From the NCBI GenBank assembly GCA_913054055.1, contig CAJXIT010000042.1:1-15120 (forward strand): a stretch of 15,120 bases of DNA, in the 5' to 3' direction. The stretch is from an uncultured Thalassolituus sp. Its GTDB lineage: Bacteria; Pseudomonadota; Gammaproteobacteria; Pseudomonadales; Oceanobacteraceae. Under the pieces are notes generated by a model. That model did no database searches. It saw only the letters and a program-made list of their open reading frames with translations, and was not told the origin of the DNA. The position numbers were made by a program, and so were the translations under genes. Numbering within the stretch: the stretch's first letter is position 1; every line of letters begins with the position of its first letter. Positions 1-7,509 of this stretch are shown piece by piece.

Positions 1-82
1 TTAAAGTTTTATAGAGACAACAAAACGGATCATATCCGCCATTTTCAATGACATATTAATCAGTCTGAACTATTTTTAATTT

Positions 83-1024
83 ATGGATAAGAAAATCAGC
101 CTAGATCTACCTAATCAGATTTATTACGTAAATGTGCCTAGCCATGCTCATCAGAACATGTTCAGCTCAGTATTTGCGTACGATGCCCTGCTCGCCTCTC
201 TCAAAGATCAAGACCACATTGACCTATTAGGGTATTGCTTATTGCCCACAAGCCTTCACATACTGGTGTACAGCAAAGTCCCACCAAGCAACTGGCTTGA
301 ACCCTGGCTAATGAGCTACAACCAATGGCATCAAAACGCCACGGGTGAAAGCGGCTACTTATTTGCAGATGAAAAGAAAAAACAAGTTCTGATTCAACCA
401 CGGGTCATGAATAAGGCACTTAAATACATTCATCAAATACCTGTGATCAATAAACTGTGTAGCCGAGCCGAACAATATTTGTACAGTTCTTACCATGACT
501 ATATGGGTGATCAAAATACTGGAGTTGAAGTGAATAGAGCCTTAGCGGCCCTATCCCCACATAACGGTCAAAGAATCAGGCGCTTTGAAGACTACATGCT
601 TGCCCCCGAATCATGGGCCGTTTTCCCTTTGCCTAACGGCAGTAATGATTTTTACTCAGCCTATGCCGACAGAGCCTATATCACTAAAGCCATGTCGAAA
701 TATGCCAATGATCAACCCGATCAAACCGAACAACATCACTTAGAATTATGGCACTCTTGCCTACAAGCACTCAGTGAAGTAACGGAACTTGACGCCCCAA
801 CATTACTGGGAATTAGACGGCACCATAGCCTGCCTGATGCCCACTTCTTATTGGTATGGCTATACATAGAAGTCGCCAAAGGTCCTATGTACATTGCCGC
901 CAAGCAATTGGGGTTAGACGAAGTAACATTAAAACTGAACATTAATTCCATTCAACTTCACCACCCCGACGCGTATTTAAGGTATATTGCCCAATCTTGG
1001 CAAACCAATACAAAAGTCGCTTAA
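83..1024 (+). CDS. REP-associated tyrosine transposase (RAYT)-like protein with degenerate HUH motif
   Basis: This 313-residue protein has the plan of an IS200/IS605-related Y1 (RAYT) transposase. Residues 14-27 look like the family's first strand and the segment leading to its conserved Phe. Residues 50-63 (GYCLLPTSLHILVY) correspond to the family's 'aYcLMPNHvHlll' strand. Residues 115-140 (YIHQIPV then YLYSSYHDY) correspond to 'Yih.NPv...SSy', which makes Tyr115 the candidate catalytic tyrosine. The HUH motif is altered: Ser57-Leu58-His59 stands where His-x-His is expected, so one metal-binding histidine is missing. Residues 236-306 resemble the DnaA-type helix-turn-helix tail of some RAYTs. 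The protein may therefore be a domesticated DNA- or RNA-binding factor instead of an active transposase. There is no clear Shine-Dalgarno sequence. The stop lies 3 bases before panE, suggesting co-transcription. Family membership is fairly sure; loss of activity is inference. Confidence 0.72.
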   Translation: MDKKISLDLPNQIYYVNVPSHAHQNMFSSVFAYDALLASLKDQDHIDLLGYCLLPTSLHILVYSKVPPSNWLEPWLMSYNQWHQNATGESGYLFADEKKKQVLIQPRVMNKALKYIHQIPVINKLCSRAEQYLYSSYHDYMGDQNTGVEVNRALAALSPHNGQRIRRFEDYMLAPESWAVFPLPNGSNDFYSAYADRAYITKAMSKYANDQPDQTEQHHLELWHSCLQALSEVTELDAPTLLGIRRHHSLPDAHFLLVWLYIEVAKGPMYIAAKQLGLDEVTLKLNINSIQLHHPDAYLRYIAQSWQTNTKVA

Positions 1025-1027
1025 TAC

Positions 1028-1900
1028 ATGCAAGACATATATATCCTAGGCAGTGGAGCCATGGGCTACCTGTGGGCAAGTTATTTTAATAATAATGCTA
1101 AGCTGCACTTCATCACCCGCAACCAAACCGCTGAATCCTTTGAATTCAAAAAACGCCCCAGCTTACAAACTATCAGTGCAACAAAAACCCAACCCGCTCA
1201 GCTGTCTCAAAACCATAGCAAGATCCGTTTTTTAATTGTCTGCACCAAGGCATTTGATGCCGAAAAGGCCGTGATCAGTATTGAAAACAACTTGGCCAAC
1301 GACTGCCAAATATTATTAATACAAAATGGCATGGGCTCTCAACAAGCCATTGCTAAGCGATACCCCTCTTTAAGTATTTATGCATGCAGTTCAACCGAAG
1401 GCGTATTCAAAGAATCAGATAATATACTGGTACATGCAGGGCAGGGAGAAAACCACATAGGCCCACTAACCCCTGCTGCAAAACAAAACACACTTACGAC
1501 TTGGTTGCCGCCGTCCATATATACATGGCATGAGAACATCTCTCCTATTTTATGGCGAAAACTTGTGATCAACAGTGCCATTAACCCTCTAACTGTGATT
1601 TACCAGTGCCAAAATGGCAAATTACTCAGTCGGCCTGCCGCCCACTCCCATATGAAATCTCTGTGCTTAGAGCTTGACGCCTTGTGTGATCGCTTAAATT
1701 TAAATTTGGCCCCAACCATTAACTTAGTAGAGTCAATTTGCCAATCGACAGCGAATAATTACAGCTCCATGTATCAAGACCATAAACACATGCGCCCAAC
1801 TGAAATACGCTATATAACCGGTTATGTAATTGAAGAGTGTAAAAAACTGGGAATAGAATGCCCGGCTCATGAACATGTGGCTGCACAAATAGTCAGTTAG
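1028..1900 (+). CDS. panE: 2-dehydropantoate 2-reductase (ketopantoate reductase)
   Basis: This enzyme reduces 2-dehydropantoate to pantoate with NADPH in the cytoplasm, a step towards pantothenate and coenzyme A. The N-terminal Rossmann fold has the dinucleotide loop GSGAMG (residues 8-13) and an Arg at 31 after the second strand, which suits NADPH. N100 in QNGMG, K178 in WRKLVINSAINPL and E259 in PTEIRY match the family's conserved Asn, catalytic Lys and Glu. The C-terminal helical domain carries the SSM.QD substrate-site pattern (246-251). The length of 290 residues is normal. The ATG lies 3 bases after the upstream RAYT-like stop and no good ribosome-binding site is visible, so translation may be coupled. 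The gene has family-wide similarity to other ApbA/PanE paralogues, so the exact substrate is likely but not certain. Confidence 0.88.
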   Translation: MQDIYILGSGAMGYLWASYFNNNAKLHFITRNQTAESFEFKKRPSLQTISATKTQPAQLSQNHSKIRFLIVCTKAFDAEKAVISIENNLANDCQILLIQNGMGSQQAIAKRYPSLSIYACSSTEGVFKESDNILVHAGQGENHIGPLTPAAKQNTLTTWLPPSIYTWHENISPILWRKLVINSAINPLTVIYQCQNGKLLSRPAAHSHMKSLCLELDALCDRLNLNLAPTINLVESICQSTANNYSSMYQDHKHMRPTEIRYITGYVIEECKKLGIECPAHEHVAAQIVS

Positions 1901-1950
1901 AGCTATTGGCCCCTTCCCTGTTCTCATGTAACCTCAAAGCATAAAAATTA

Positions 1951-1956
1951 TATAAT
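1951..1956 (+). promoter_or_regulatory. Candidate -10 box of the histidine kinase gene
   Basis: A perfect TATAAT lies 15 bases before the ATG at 1971. The -35 region at the proper distance (around 1927-1933) matches the sigma70 consensus poorly. If used, transcription would begin around 1963 and the mRNA leader would be only about 8 bases long, which fits the absence of a Shine-Dalgarno sequence before this gene. Confidence 0.4.
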
Positions 1957-1970
1957 CCTCACATATACTT

Positions 1971-3932
1971 ATGCGTCAATTTTTCAGACAACTTAAAGTC
2001 AAGCAAAAGGTCTTTGTATTGCTTGCCATTGCCATCTCCATTGTTTATGTGACCAATACCTTCAGTAACATATGGGTAGCTACTCATAACCCTATGCAGA
2101 AGCATATTGCATCATTAAATTCATTGGTTTTTAATTCTCCTTATTTGGAAAAAAGTGAAAACTGGATCCAGTATTTAAATCAAAAGCAAAATCGTTTTAC
2201 CGTTATTGATTTAGCCATATACTCATCAAAAGGCATTATTTTAGAATCCCAATCCAATGCCTTTCCTAAAGACCTTAAAACCCTAAGCGTTAAAAACCCT
2301 GATCCAAATTGCATCATTATTCCAGGCAATAATTTTATTCTCATGATTAAAATGGAAGCCAACATAGAGAAAATGTTCTTACTTGAAATGATCATGATTA
2401 ACTTGCTGGCATTTTGTTTTGGCTTAGCATTGGTGTATATCGTACTTTACTTTATTAATCGCCTTATATTACGCCCCATCTTTTCGTTAACGGATACCAC
2501 AAATGAAATCGCTATGGAGCAAAATTACGCATTAAGGGCACAGCGATTTTATTCTGATGAAATTGGCACTTTAGCTGAAAACTTTAATTTCATGCTCAAT
2601 CGCATCGAACAAGACGACTATATATTAAGACAGGAACGCGACAAGGCCGAACAAGCACGCTTAAGGGCCATTGAACTGTCTACAAAAATGCATGAATCCA
2701 ATGAACGCTTAGAATTTGAAGTAAAAGTGAGAGCCCGTGTTGAACATAAACTGACTGACTTCCAACACTATTTAAATAACATCATAGATTCCATGCCCAG
2801 TGCCATCATCGCCATTGACCATGAACTGAAAATCACACAATGGAATAAAGGGGCAACCACCGTCACACAAATTGATCGTGATGACGCCATTTATCAACCT
2901 TTAGAAGAATCATGCGGATTTTTATTCCCCTATTTAAATTTAATAACCGATTCATTAGAAAAACACCTCACCAATAAAGTAGAACGCATTCAATATAACA
3001 ACGGCAATAAAGACAGCTTTTTAGACATGACCGTTTACCCATTATTGGACACTACTCGCTCTGGTGCGGTTATTCGCATAGATGATGTTACCCAGCGTAT
3101 ACAAATGGAAGACATGATGGTGCAGTCGGAGAAGATGCTTTCTCTTGGTGGTCTAGCAGCCGGCATGGCACACGAAATTAACAACCCGCTAGGCGCTGTG
3201 GTGCAAACCGTACAGAATATTCAGCGACGATTAAATCCTGCCCTTAAAAAGAATGTCACTTCCGCTGAATCACTCAACACAGATATGGAAACCATTAGCG
3301 AATACATGAAGCAACGAGAAGTGTTTACCTTCTTAGATAATATTTCTCAAGCCGGAGAACGGGCTGCCACCATAGTAAAGAACATGCTGCAGTTTAGCCG
3401 TCAAAGTGACAAAGATTTACAGCTTCAGAATTTACATCACATTATTGAGCGCTCAATCAACATTGCGAAAAATGAATATGACTTAAGCAGTGGTTACGAT
3501 TTCAAAAGCATTGATCTGGTAAAAGACTTTGATTACACCATGCCAGAAGTACCCTGCATTCCATCTGAAATAGAGCAGGTTATCTTGAATCTTCTGAAAA
3601 ATGCATCCCAAGCATTAACGGAATATAAAGCCCAAAAAGAGTTTGATATGGATTGGTATAGCCGCATCCAGATTTTCACTCAAGCCAAAGAGCAAACCGT
3701 TGAAATCATCATAGAAGACAATGGGCCAGGCATGGATGAAGAAACCGCTAAGCACATATTCGAACCCTTCTTTACCACCAAAGACGTGGGCATGGGCACA
3801 GGCCTTGGCCTTTCAGTATCCTTCTTTATCATCACCAACCACCACTCAGGCCAAATGCGAGTTGACAGCACCCTAGGAACCGGGACCCGCTTTACCATCA
3901 GCCTACCTGTCAATCATTCTACTCATAGTTAA
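1971..3932 (+). CDS. Membrane sensor histidine kinase (HAMP-PAS-HisKA-HATPase)
   Basis: This is a 653-residue inner-membrane two-component sensor. Membrane segments lie at about residues 12-32 and 137-162 and enclose a periplasmic region of about 100 residues with no motif I recognise. A HAMP linker follows (about 163-215, with the typical DEIG at 196-199), then a coiled-coil-like stretch (218-260) and a PAS domain (about 263-375). The dimerisation/phosphoacceptor helix has the H-box MAHEINNPLGA, making His401 the phosphorylation site. The ATPase domain shows the N-box (ILNLLKNASQAL, N540/N544), the G1 box (EDNGPGM, 582-588), the F-box (FEPFFTT, 597-603) and the G2 box (GTGLGLS, 609-615). The H- and N-box style is that of NtrB/DctB-like kinases, which usually act on sigma54-type regulators. 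No response regulator is adjacent, so the partner is elsewhere and the signal is unknown. Confidence 0.93.
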   Translation: MRQFFRQLKVKQKVFVLLAIAISIVYVTNTFSNIWVATHNPMQKHIASLNSLVFNSPYLEKSENWIQYLNQKQNRFTVIDLAIYSSKGIILESQSNAFPKDLKTLSVKNPDPNCIIIPGNNFILMIKMEANIEKMFLLEMIMINLLAFCFGLALVYIVLYFINRLILRPIFSLTDTTNEIAMEQNYALRAQRFYSDEIGTLAENFNFMLNRIEQDDYILRQERDKAEQARLRAIELSTKMHESNERLEFEVKVRARVEHKLTDFQHYLNNIIDSMPSAIIAIDHELKITQWNKGATTVTQIDRDDAIYQPLEESCGFLFPYLNLITDSLEKHLTNKVERIQYNNGNKDSFLDMTVYPLLDTTRSGAVIRIDDVTQRIQMEDMMVQSEKMLSLGGLAAGMAHEINNPLGAVVQTVQNIQRRLNPALKKNVTSAESLNTDMETISEYMKQREVFTFLDNISQAGERAATIVKNMLQFSRQSDKDLQLQNLHHIIERSINIAKNEYDLSSGYDFKSIDLVKDFDYTMPEVPCIPSEIEQVILNLLKNASQALTEYKAQKEFDMDWYSRIQIFTQAKEQTVEIIIEDNGPGMDEETAKHIFEPFFTTKDVGMGTGLGLSVSFFIITNHHSGQMRVDSTLGTGTRFTISLPVNHSTHS

Positions 3933-3948
3933 CATGAAAGATCTGTCA

Positions 3949-3977
3949 TTGACCTTTTTTTGAAGCTTTCGTACTAT
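3949..3977 (+). promoter_or_regulatory. Sigma70-type promoter for the cobalamin riboswitch operon
   Basis: The -35 TTGACC (3949-3954) and -10 TACTAT (3972-3977) are separated by exactly 17 bases and each matches the consensus at 5 of 6 positions. Predicted initiation at about 3984 falls just before the first riboswitch bases, which strongly supports this as the operon promoter. Confidence 0.75.
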
Positions 3978-3985
3978 GCAGCCCG

Positions 3986-4184
3986 TTTTAGGTGCTCTGA
4001 CTGTTCTCTTAGGTCAGAGTTAAACGGGAAACTGGTGAAAAAGGCTCATAGCCAATGATTCCAGTGCTGCCCCCGCAACGGTAAGCAACTCAGATTAAAC
4101 AACCAGCCACTGAGCGATCAATGCTTGGGAAGGCGTTTAATCAAAGTCACTTCGTGATTTAAGTTGTAAGCCCGGATACCGGCC
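3986..4184 (+). ncRNA. Cobalamin (adenosylcobalamin-type) riboswitch
   Basis: The conserved blocks of the B12 riboswitch appear in order. GGTGC opens at 3991-3995, followed by a 7-bp arm, CTCTGAC (3995-4001) pairing with GTCAGAG (4013-4019). TTAAACGGGAAACTGGTG lies at 4020-4037. CCAGTGCTGCCCCCGCAACG runs 4061-4080 and is followed by GTAAGC. The core continues with GCCACTG (4106-4112), GGGAAGGC (4127-4134) and GCCCGGATACCGGCC (4170-4184). It sits directly between a good promoter and a btuB-like receptor gene, the expected position for B12-dependent repression of uptake. No U-tailed terminator follows, so control is probably at translation initiation, as in enterobacterial btuB. About 95 bases separate its end from the start codon. 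Confidence 0.96.
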
Positions 4185-4278
4185 TAGATATATTTATTAA
4201 CTGTAGTTGCGGTGGGCGACGTGCGGGCAATCATATTTTATATATGACTCCTTTGCGTATGTGCCATCTCGGTAATAT

Positions 4279-6219
4279 ATGCGCCATTTAGTTCCAATCA
4301 CAATATCTATACTATTCAGTGGACACATATTTGCTGAAGGAAATGTGACGCACCTAAAAAAGCAAGTCGTATCAGCTGACCAAGTATCCCTCCCTGAACT
4401 CATTGCAGAAGAATTTGATCACCCTGAATTTGCAGGAAAATACCAAAACTTATCTGAATTCCTACAATATAATGCGGGGATTCAAACCCGAAGCTCCGGA
4501 ATAGGAAACTTGGTCACACTTTCTATTAGAGGATCAAGCCATCAGCAAATACAATTTATAGTTGATGGCCACGAAATAAATGATGCCCAATATGGTGGCT
4601 TTGACATTAATCGTCTCCCTCTTCAGCAAATCGAGCGCATAAAAATAATCAAAAACAATAGTGATGGTATTGGAGGTACCATCATCATAGATACTATCAA
4701 CTCAAATGCAGTTAATGGGTCTAAAGCTTTTATTTCTGCAGGGTCATTTGATACAAATGAATACGGCATAACACAAAGCATATCTGGCTTAGGCCAAGCA
4801 ACTATCAGCCTCAATAGACTTGTAAGTAAAGCTAATTACGAATACCCAGTTCCTTCCCCATTTTTAGAGCCGAGTCACTCCGGAAAAGTAGAAGAGCTTC
4901 GTAATAATCAATATGATAAAAACAGCGCTCTGTTTAAATGGCAGCACAAAACCACACCCAACGCTAACCTTGGAATAAAGTTACAAGCTATTAACTCAAA
5001 AAAGAATCTTCCTAATTACCAACAGAATAGATATGACAATAATGCTTATCTGAGTGATGCTGAATTGGATATTCAGGGATTTCATGAATACCGACTGAAT
5101 CACAGCTTAATTAACAGCGTTAGAATTAATCATAACTCTACAGATGAGACTTACAGCGACCCAGGTGCATTTATCGGAGTTGGTTCGTTTATTAACAAAT
5201 ATGACTCTGAAACAATTAAGTTAACAGAAGCTTTATCCTATAAATCTCAGAATAGGGCCATTTCTCTTGCATACGACTTTAAAAGTGAAAAATTCCAAGA
5301 TGATCACACACTGGTTTCCGACTCAGTGAAATGCCTGAACACAACCTCAACTTGCGATATTAAATCAACACAAGTCAGTAACAAATGGAAATTGAGTAAC
5401 GATTGGACAAGTAAGGACCAAAATCATGAACTGAGTTTCAATGTCAGCCAGATAAACCTGACTAAAAGACAAGAGAGTTTATTTTCAGCCCCTGAACAAA
5501 CAAAAGTTAAAAATAGTTATATCTCATGGGGCTCTTCCTATAGCTATTTCGCCTTTAAAGATAGCTCCATAAGAATTGGTCTTTCAAAGTCTCTCAGAAC
5601 ACCCACCTTGTACGAGTTGTTCGGAAATAGAGGGTTAATGAAAAGCAATATCAATTTAAAACCCGAAGAGTCATACAATTTAAATTTCAATATAAATAGC
5701 GCATACAATCTTGTCACATTAGAAACAGATCTATATTACCGAAATCTTTCAGATGCCATTGTCGCTCAATTTTCTGGTGGAACAGGCTCGTTTAAAAACC
5801 TGTCAAGTGCAGATATTTTAGGAATAGAAAGCAAAATTACTGGTTACTTTAATCGATTTAAAATCTCTTTGATTGCCATCATTCAAGATTCGCTCGTTAA
5901 ATCGGAAATAAATGGTTTTGATAATAAAAAACTAGCTGGAATCTTCCATCGCAGTATCAGTAGCAACGTCAATTTCGCTCTATCTCAACACATTGATTTA
6001 ATTTACCAATTTCAAAGTGATCAAGGGCTTTACGTCGATACAGCCAACTTAGATAAACATAGCGGCCGAGTTATCCATAACATTAGACTAAATTACGCTC
6101 TTGATAAGATCTCAGCTTCGCTAACAATAGAGAACCTGCTCGATAATCGCTATCACGATCAAAATAATAGACCCGCTCCAGGGTTAATCCTCAATTCAAA
6201 TATTCAATATCGTTTTTAA
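4279..6219 (+). CDS. btuB: TonB-dependent outer-membrane receptor, BtuB-like (cobalamin uptake)
   Basis: This receptor would import cobalamin or related corrinoids across the outer membrane with energy from TonB. Residues 1-19 form a signal peptide (cleavage likely after HIFA). VVSA at 30-33 is a candidate TonB box. The plug domain (about 37-145) has LSIRGSSHQQIQFIVDGHEI (81-100), the LPLQQIERIKII segment (113-124) and GIGGTIIIDTI (130-140). The rest is a barrel with many alternating strands, ending in YRF with the C-terminal phenylalanine needed for barrel assembly. The length of 646 residues is close to that of E. coli BtuB. ATG 4279 is the first possible start: an in-frame stop lies 2 codons upstream. 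The ribosome-binding site is weak, which suits riboswitch control. Substrate is assigned mainly from the riboswitch; some B12-regulated receptors carry cobinamide or other ligands. Confidence 0.88.
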   Translation: MRHLVPITISILFSGHIFAEGNVTHLKKQVVSADQVSLPELIAEEFDHPEFAGKYQNLSEFLQYNAGIQTRSSGIGNLVTLSIRGSSHQQIQFIVDGHEINDAQYGGFDINRLPLQQIERIKIIKNNSDGIGGTIIIDTINSNAVNGSKAFISAGSFDTNEYGITQSISGLGQATISLNRLVSKANYEYPVPSPFLEPSHSGKVEELRNNQYDKNSALFKWQHKTTPNANLGIKLQAINSKKNLPNYQQNRYDNNAYLSDAELDIQGFHEYRLNHSLINSVRINHNSTDETYSDPGAFIGVGSFINKYDSETIKLTEALSYKSQNRAISLAYDFKSEKFQDDHTLVSDSVKCLNTTSTCDIKSTQVSNKWKLSNDWTSKDQNHELSFNVSQINLTKRQESLFSAPEQTKVKNSYISWGSSYSYFAFKDSSIRIGLSKSLRTPTLYELFGNRGLMKSNINLKPEESYNLNFNINSAYNLVTLETDLYYRNLSDAIVAQFSGGTGSFKNLSSADILGIESKITGYFNRFKISLIAIIQDSLVKSEINGFDNKKLAGIFHRSISSNVNFALSQHIDLIYQFQSDQGLYVDTANLDKHSGRVIHNIRLNYALDKISASLTIENLLDNRYHDQNNRPAPGLILNSNIQYRF

Positions 6220-6233
6220 AAAGGAAAACTAAT

Positions 6234-7451
6234 ATGATAAATCGCAAAATTACACTTGCCTTAACAGTAAGCATTATGCTTTCTGGTTGTTTAGAAGAAT
6301 CTGATTCGTCTAATTATGTTGGGGTTGAATGTGACTCATCGGCTCTAGATATGGCAATCCAAACAGTTGCAGCTGATTACTCTAGCAGCGCTGTTGCAAT
6401 AGGCTGTAGTGATGGTGGCTTCCTAGATGGCAACTTGATTAAAACAGCCAGTGATTACAGTTTATCTGCCAGCTCCGAAAGCTTTTATCACATTGGTAGA
6501 AACTACATCGATACTATCACTAAATATGACTTCTTATTATCTGATGTTGAAGAATGGACTTACTCGACCAATGACGAGTCTGAATCAACATCAAACCCTT
6601 ATAAGATCATCGAAGTGAGTGCGACCAAAGCCTATGTGATTAGATACAACACAAGCAAGGTCTGGATAGTGGACCCATCCGCTGCAAATGAAGAAGACTT
6701 TAAGCTTGGCGAGTTAGATTTAAGCGCCTATTTAGCAAGTCAAACAAGCGATGTTACGGTAGATAATGTGACTACTAGCGTAACGACTACAGCGACTCAA
6801 ACCGACATGTCTGACGCCGTTATCGCTAATGGTAAACTTTTTGTAGCCATGCAACGATTAAGAAATGGTAAAACAGGTGAAGGTACTTATGGCCCATACG
6901 ATATTAGAGATTATACAAATGATTCTATTGTAGCTGTATTTGACATAGTCACAGACCAAGAAATCGATAACATTACTTTAACAGGGCATAATGTACAGTC
7001 TCTTTCAGTATTTGGGGACAATGTATATTCCGCTTCTTTTGGGGATTATGACTCTGATTATGGTGTACTTGAATCCATTAATACAACGGACCACACACTA
7101 AGCACAATATTATCTGGAACAAGCTCAATTGGATCAATTAAAGATGTAGCTATATTGTCAGAGACTCAAGGTTACGTGTTAACTGATCAGTCACAAAGAA
7201 TCGCGAATGTTTATACTTACTTCTTAAATGTTATGGAGTTCAACCCGTCAACAAATGAGTTAGGCAATATAGTAAATGACTACAGTGCCCGTCATTTATC
7301 CGATATTGAAATTGGTCCAAACAACTATCTTTGGATCACCAGTAGCGAAGACAGTACACCGGGCGTCTATAAAGTTGATCCAGAAGGAATTGAAGACGAC
7401 TTGTATTTAGGAACAAATTTAAATGCGACCAAAATTGTATTTAAACAGTAA
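6234..7451 (+). CDS. Secreted lipoprotein, putative beta-propeller, partner of the BtuB-like receptor
   Basis: I do not recognise a named family with certainty. The 405-residue product begins with a lipoprotein signal peptide ending in the lipobox LSGC, so Cys19 is the lipidated residue. Leu at +2 means no inner-membrane retention signal, favouring the outer membrane. Cys33 and Cys58 could form a disulfide. The mature part has repeated four-strand-like units containing phrases such as YVIRYNTSKVWIVDP (134-148), SIVAVFDIVTDQEI (231-244) and LSDIEIGPNNYLWITS (355-370), as in YncE/DUF5074-type beta-propellers. It is acidic and rich in Ser, Thr and Asp. The gene lies 14 bases after btuB with a good AGGAA site (6222-6226) and shares its riboswitch, so it probably captures or presents corrinoids to the receptor, like BtuG of Bacteroidetes. 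That role is inferred from context and fold, not from sequence identity. Confidence 0.72.
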   Translation: MINRKITLALTVSIMLSGCLEESDSSNYVGVECDSSALDMAIQTVAADYSSSAVAIGCSDGGFLDGNLIKTASDYSLSASSESFYHIGRNYIDTITKYDFLLSDVEEWTYSTNDESESTSNPYKIIEVSATKAYVIRYNTSKVWIVDPSAANEEDFKLGELDLSAYLASQTSDVTVDNVTTSVTTTATQTDMSDAVIANGKLFVAMQRLRNGKTGEGTYGPYDIRDYTNDSIVAVFDIVTDQEIDNITLTGHNVQSLSVFGDNVYSASFGDYDSDYGVLESINTTDHTLSTILSGTSSIGSIKDVAILSETQGYVLTDQSQRIANVYTYFLNVMEFNPSTNELGNIVNDYSARHLSDIEIGPNNYLWITSSEDSTPGVYKVDPEGIEDDLYLGTNLNATKIVFKQ

Positions 7452-7466
7452 TTCCTAAAAAATAAA

Positions 7467-7487
7467 AAGCCGAGCATTGCTCGGCTT
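7467..7487. terminator. Bidirectional rho-independent terminator
   Basis: AAGCCGAGC (7467-7475) and GCTCGGCTT (7479-7487) form a perfect 9-bp stem with an ATT loop between two convergent genes. Read on the minus strand it is followed by a run of T residues interrupted by a single A, a strong terminator for the chemotaxis gene. On the + strand the tail is the weaker CTTATT, so it also serves the btuB operon, probably less efficiently. Confidence 0.9.
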
Positions 7488-7509
7488 CTTATTACAAACA
7501 TCTAAACCA

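Noticed and set aside
26..38. CGGAT-CAT-ATCCG palindrome before the RAYT-like gene, as a REP element or terminator
   Set aside because: The stem is only 5 bp, I saw no second copy in the window, and no gene end can be tied to it.
83..1024. An active IS200/IS605-type insertion sequence
   Set aside because: One HUH histidine is missing, no subterminal palindromes or target tetranucleotides are evident, and the gene abuts panE as in an operon.
7467..7487. REP or CRISPR repeat
   Set aside because: It is a single short stem-loop with T-rich flanks between convergent genes, which a terminator explains fully.
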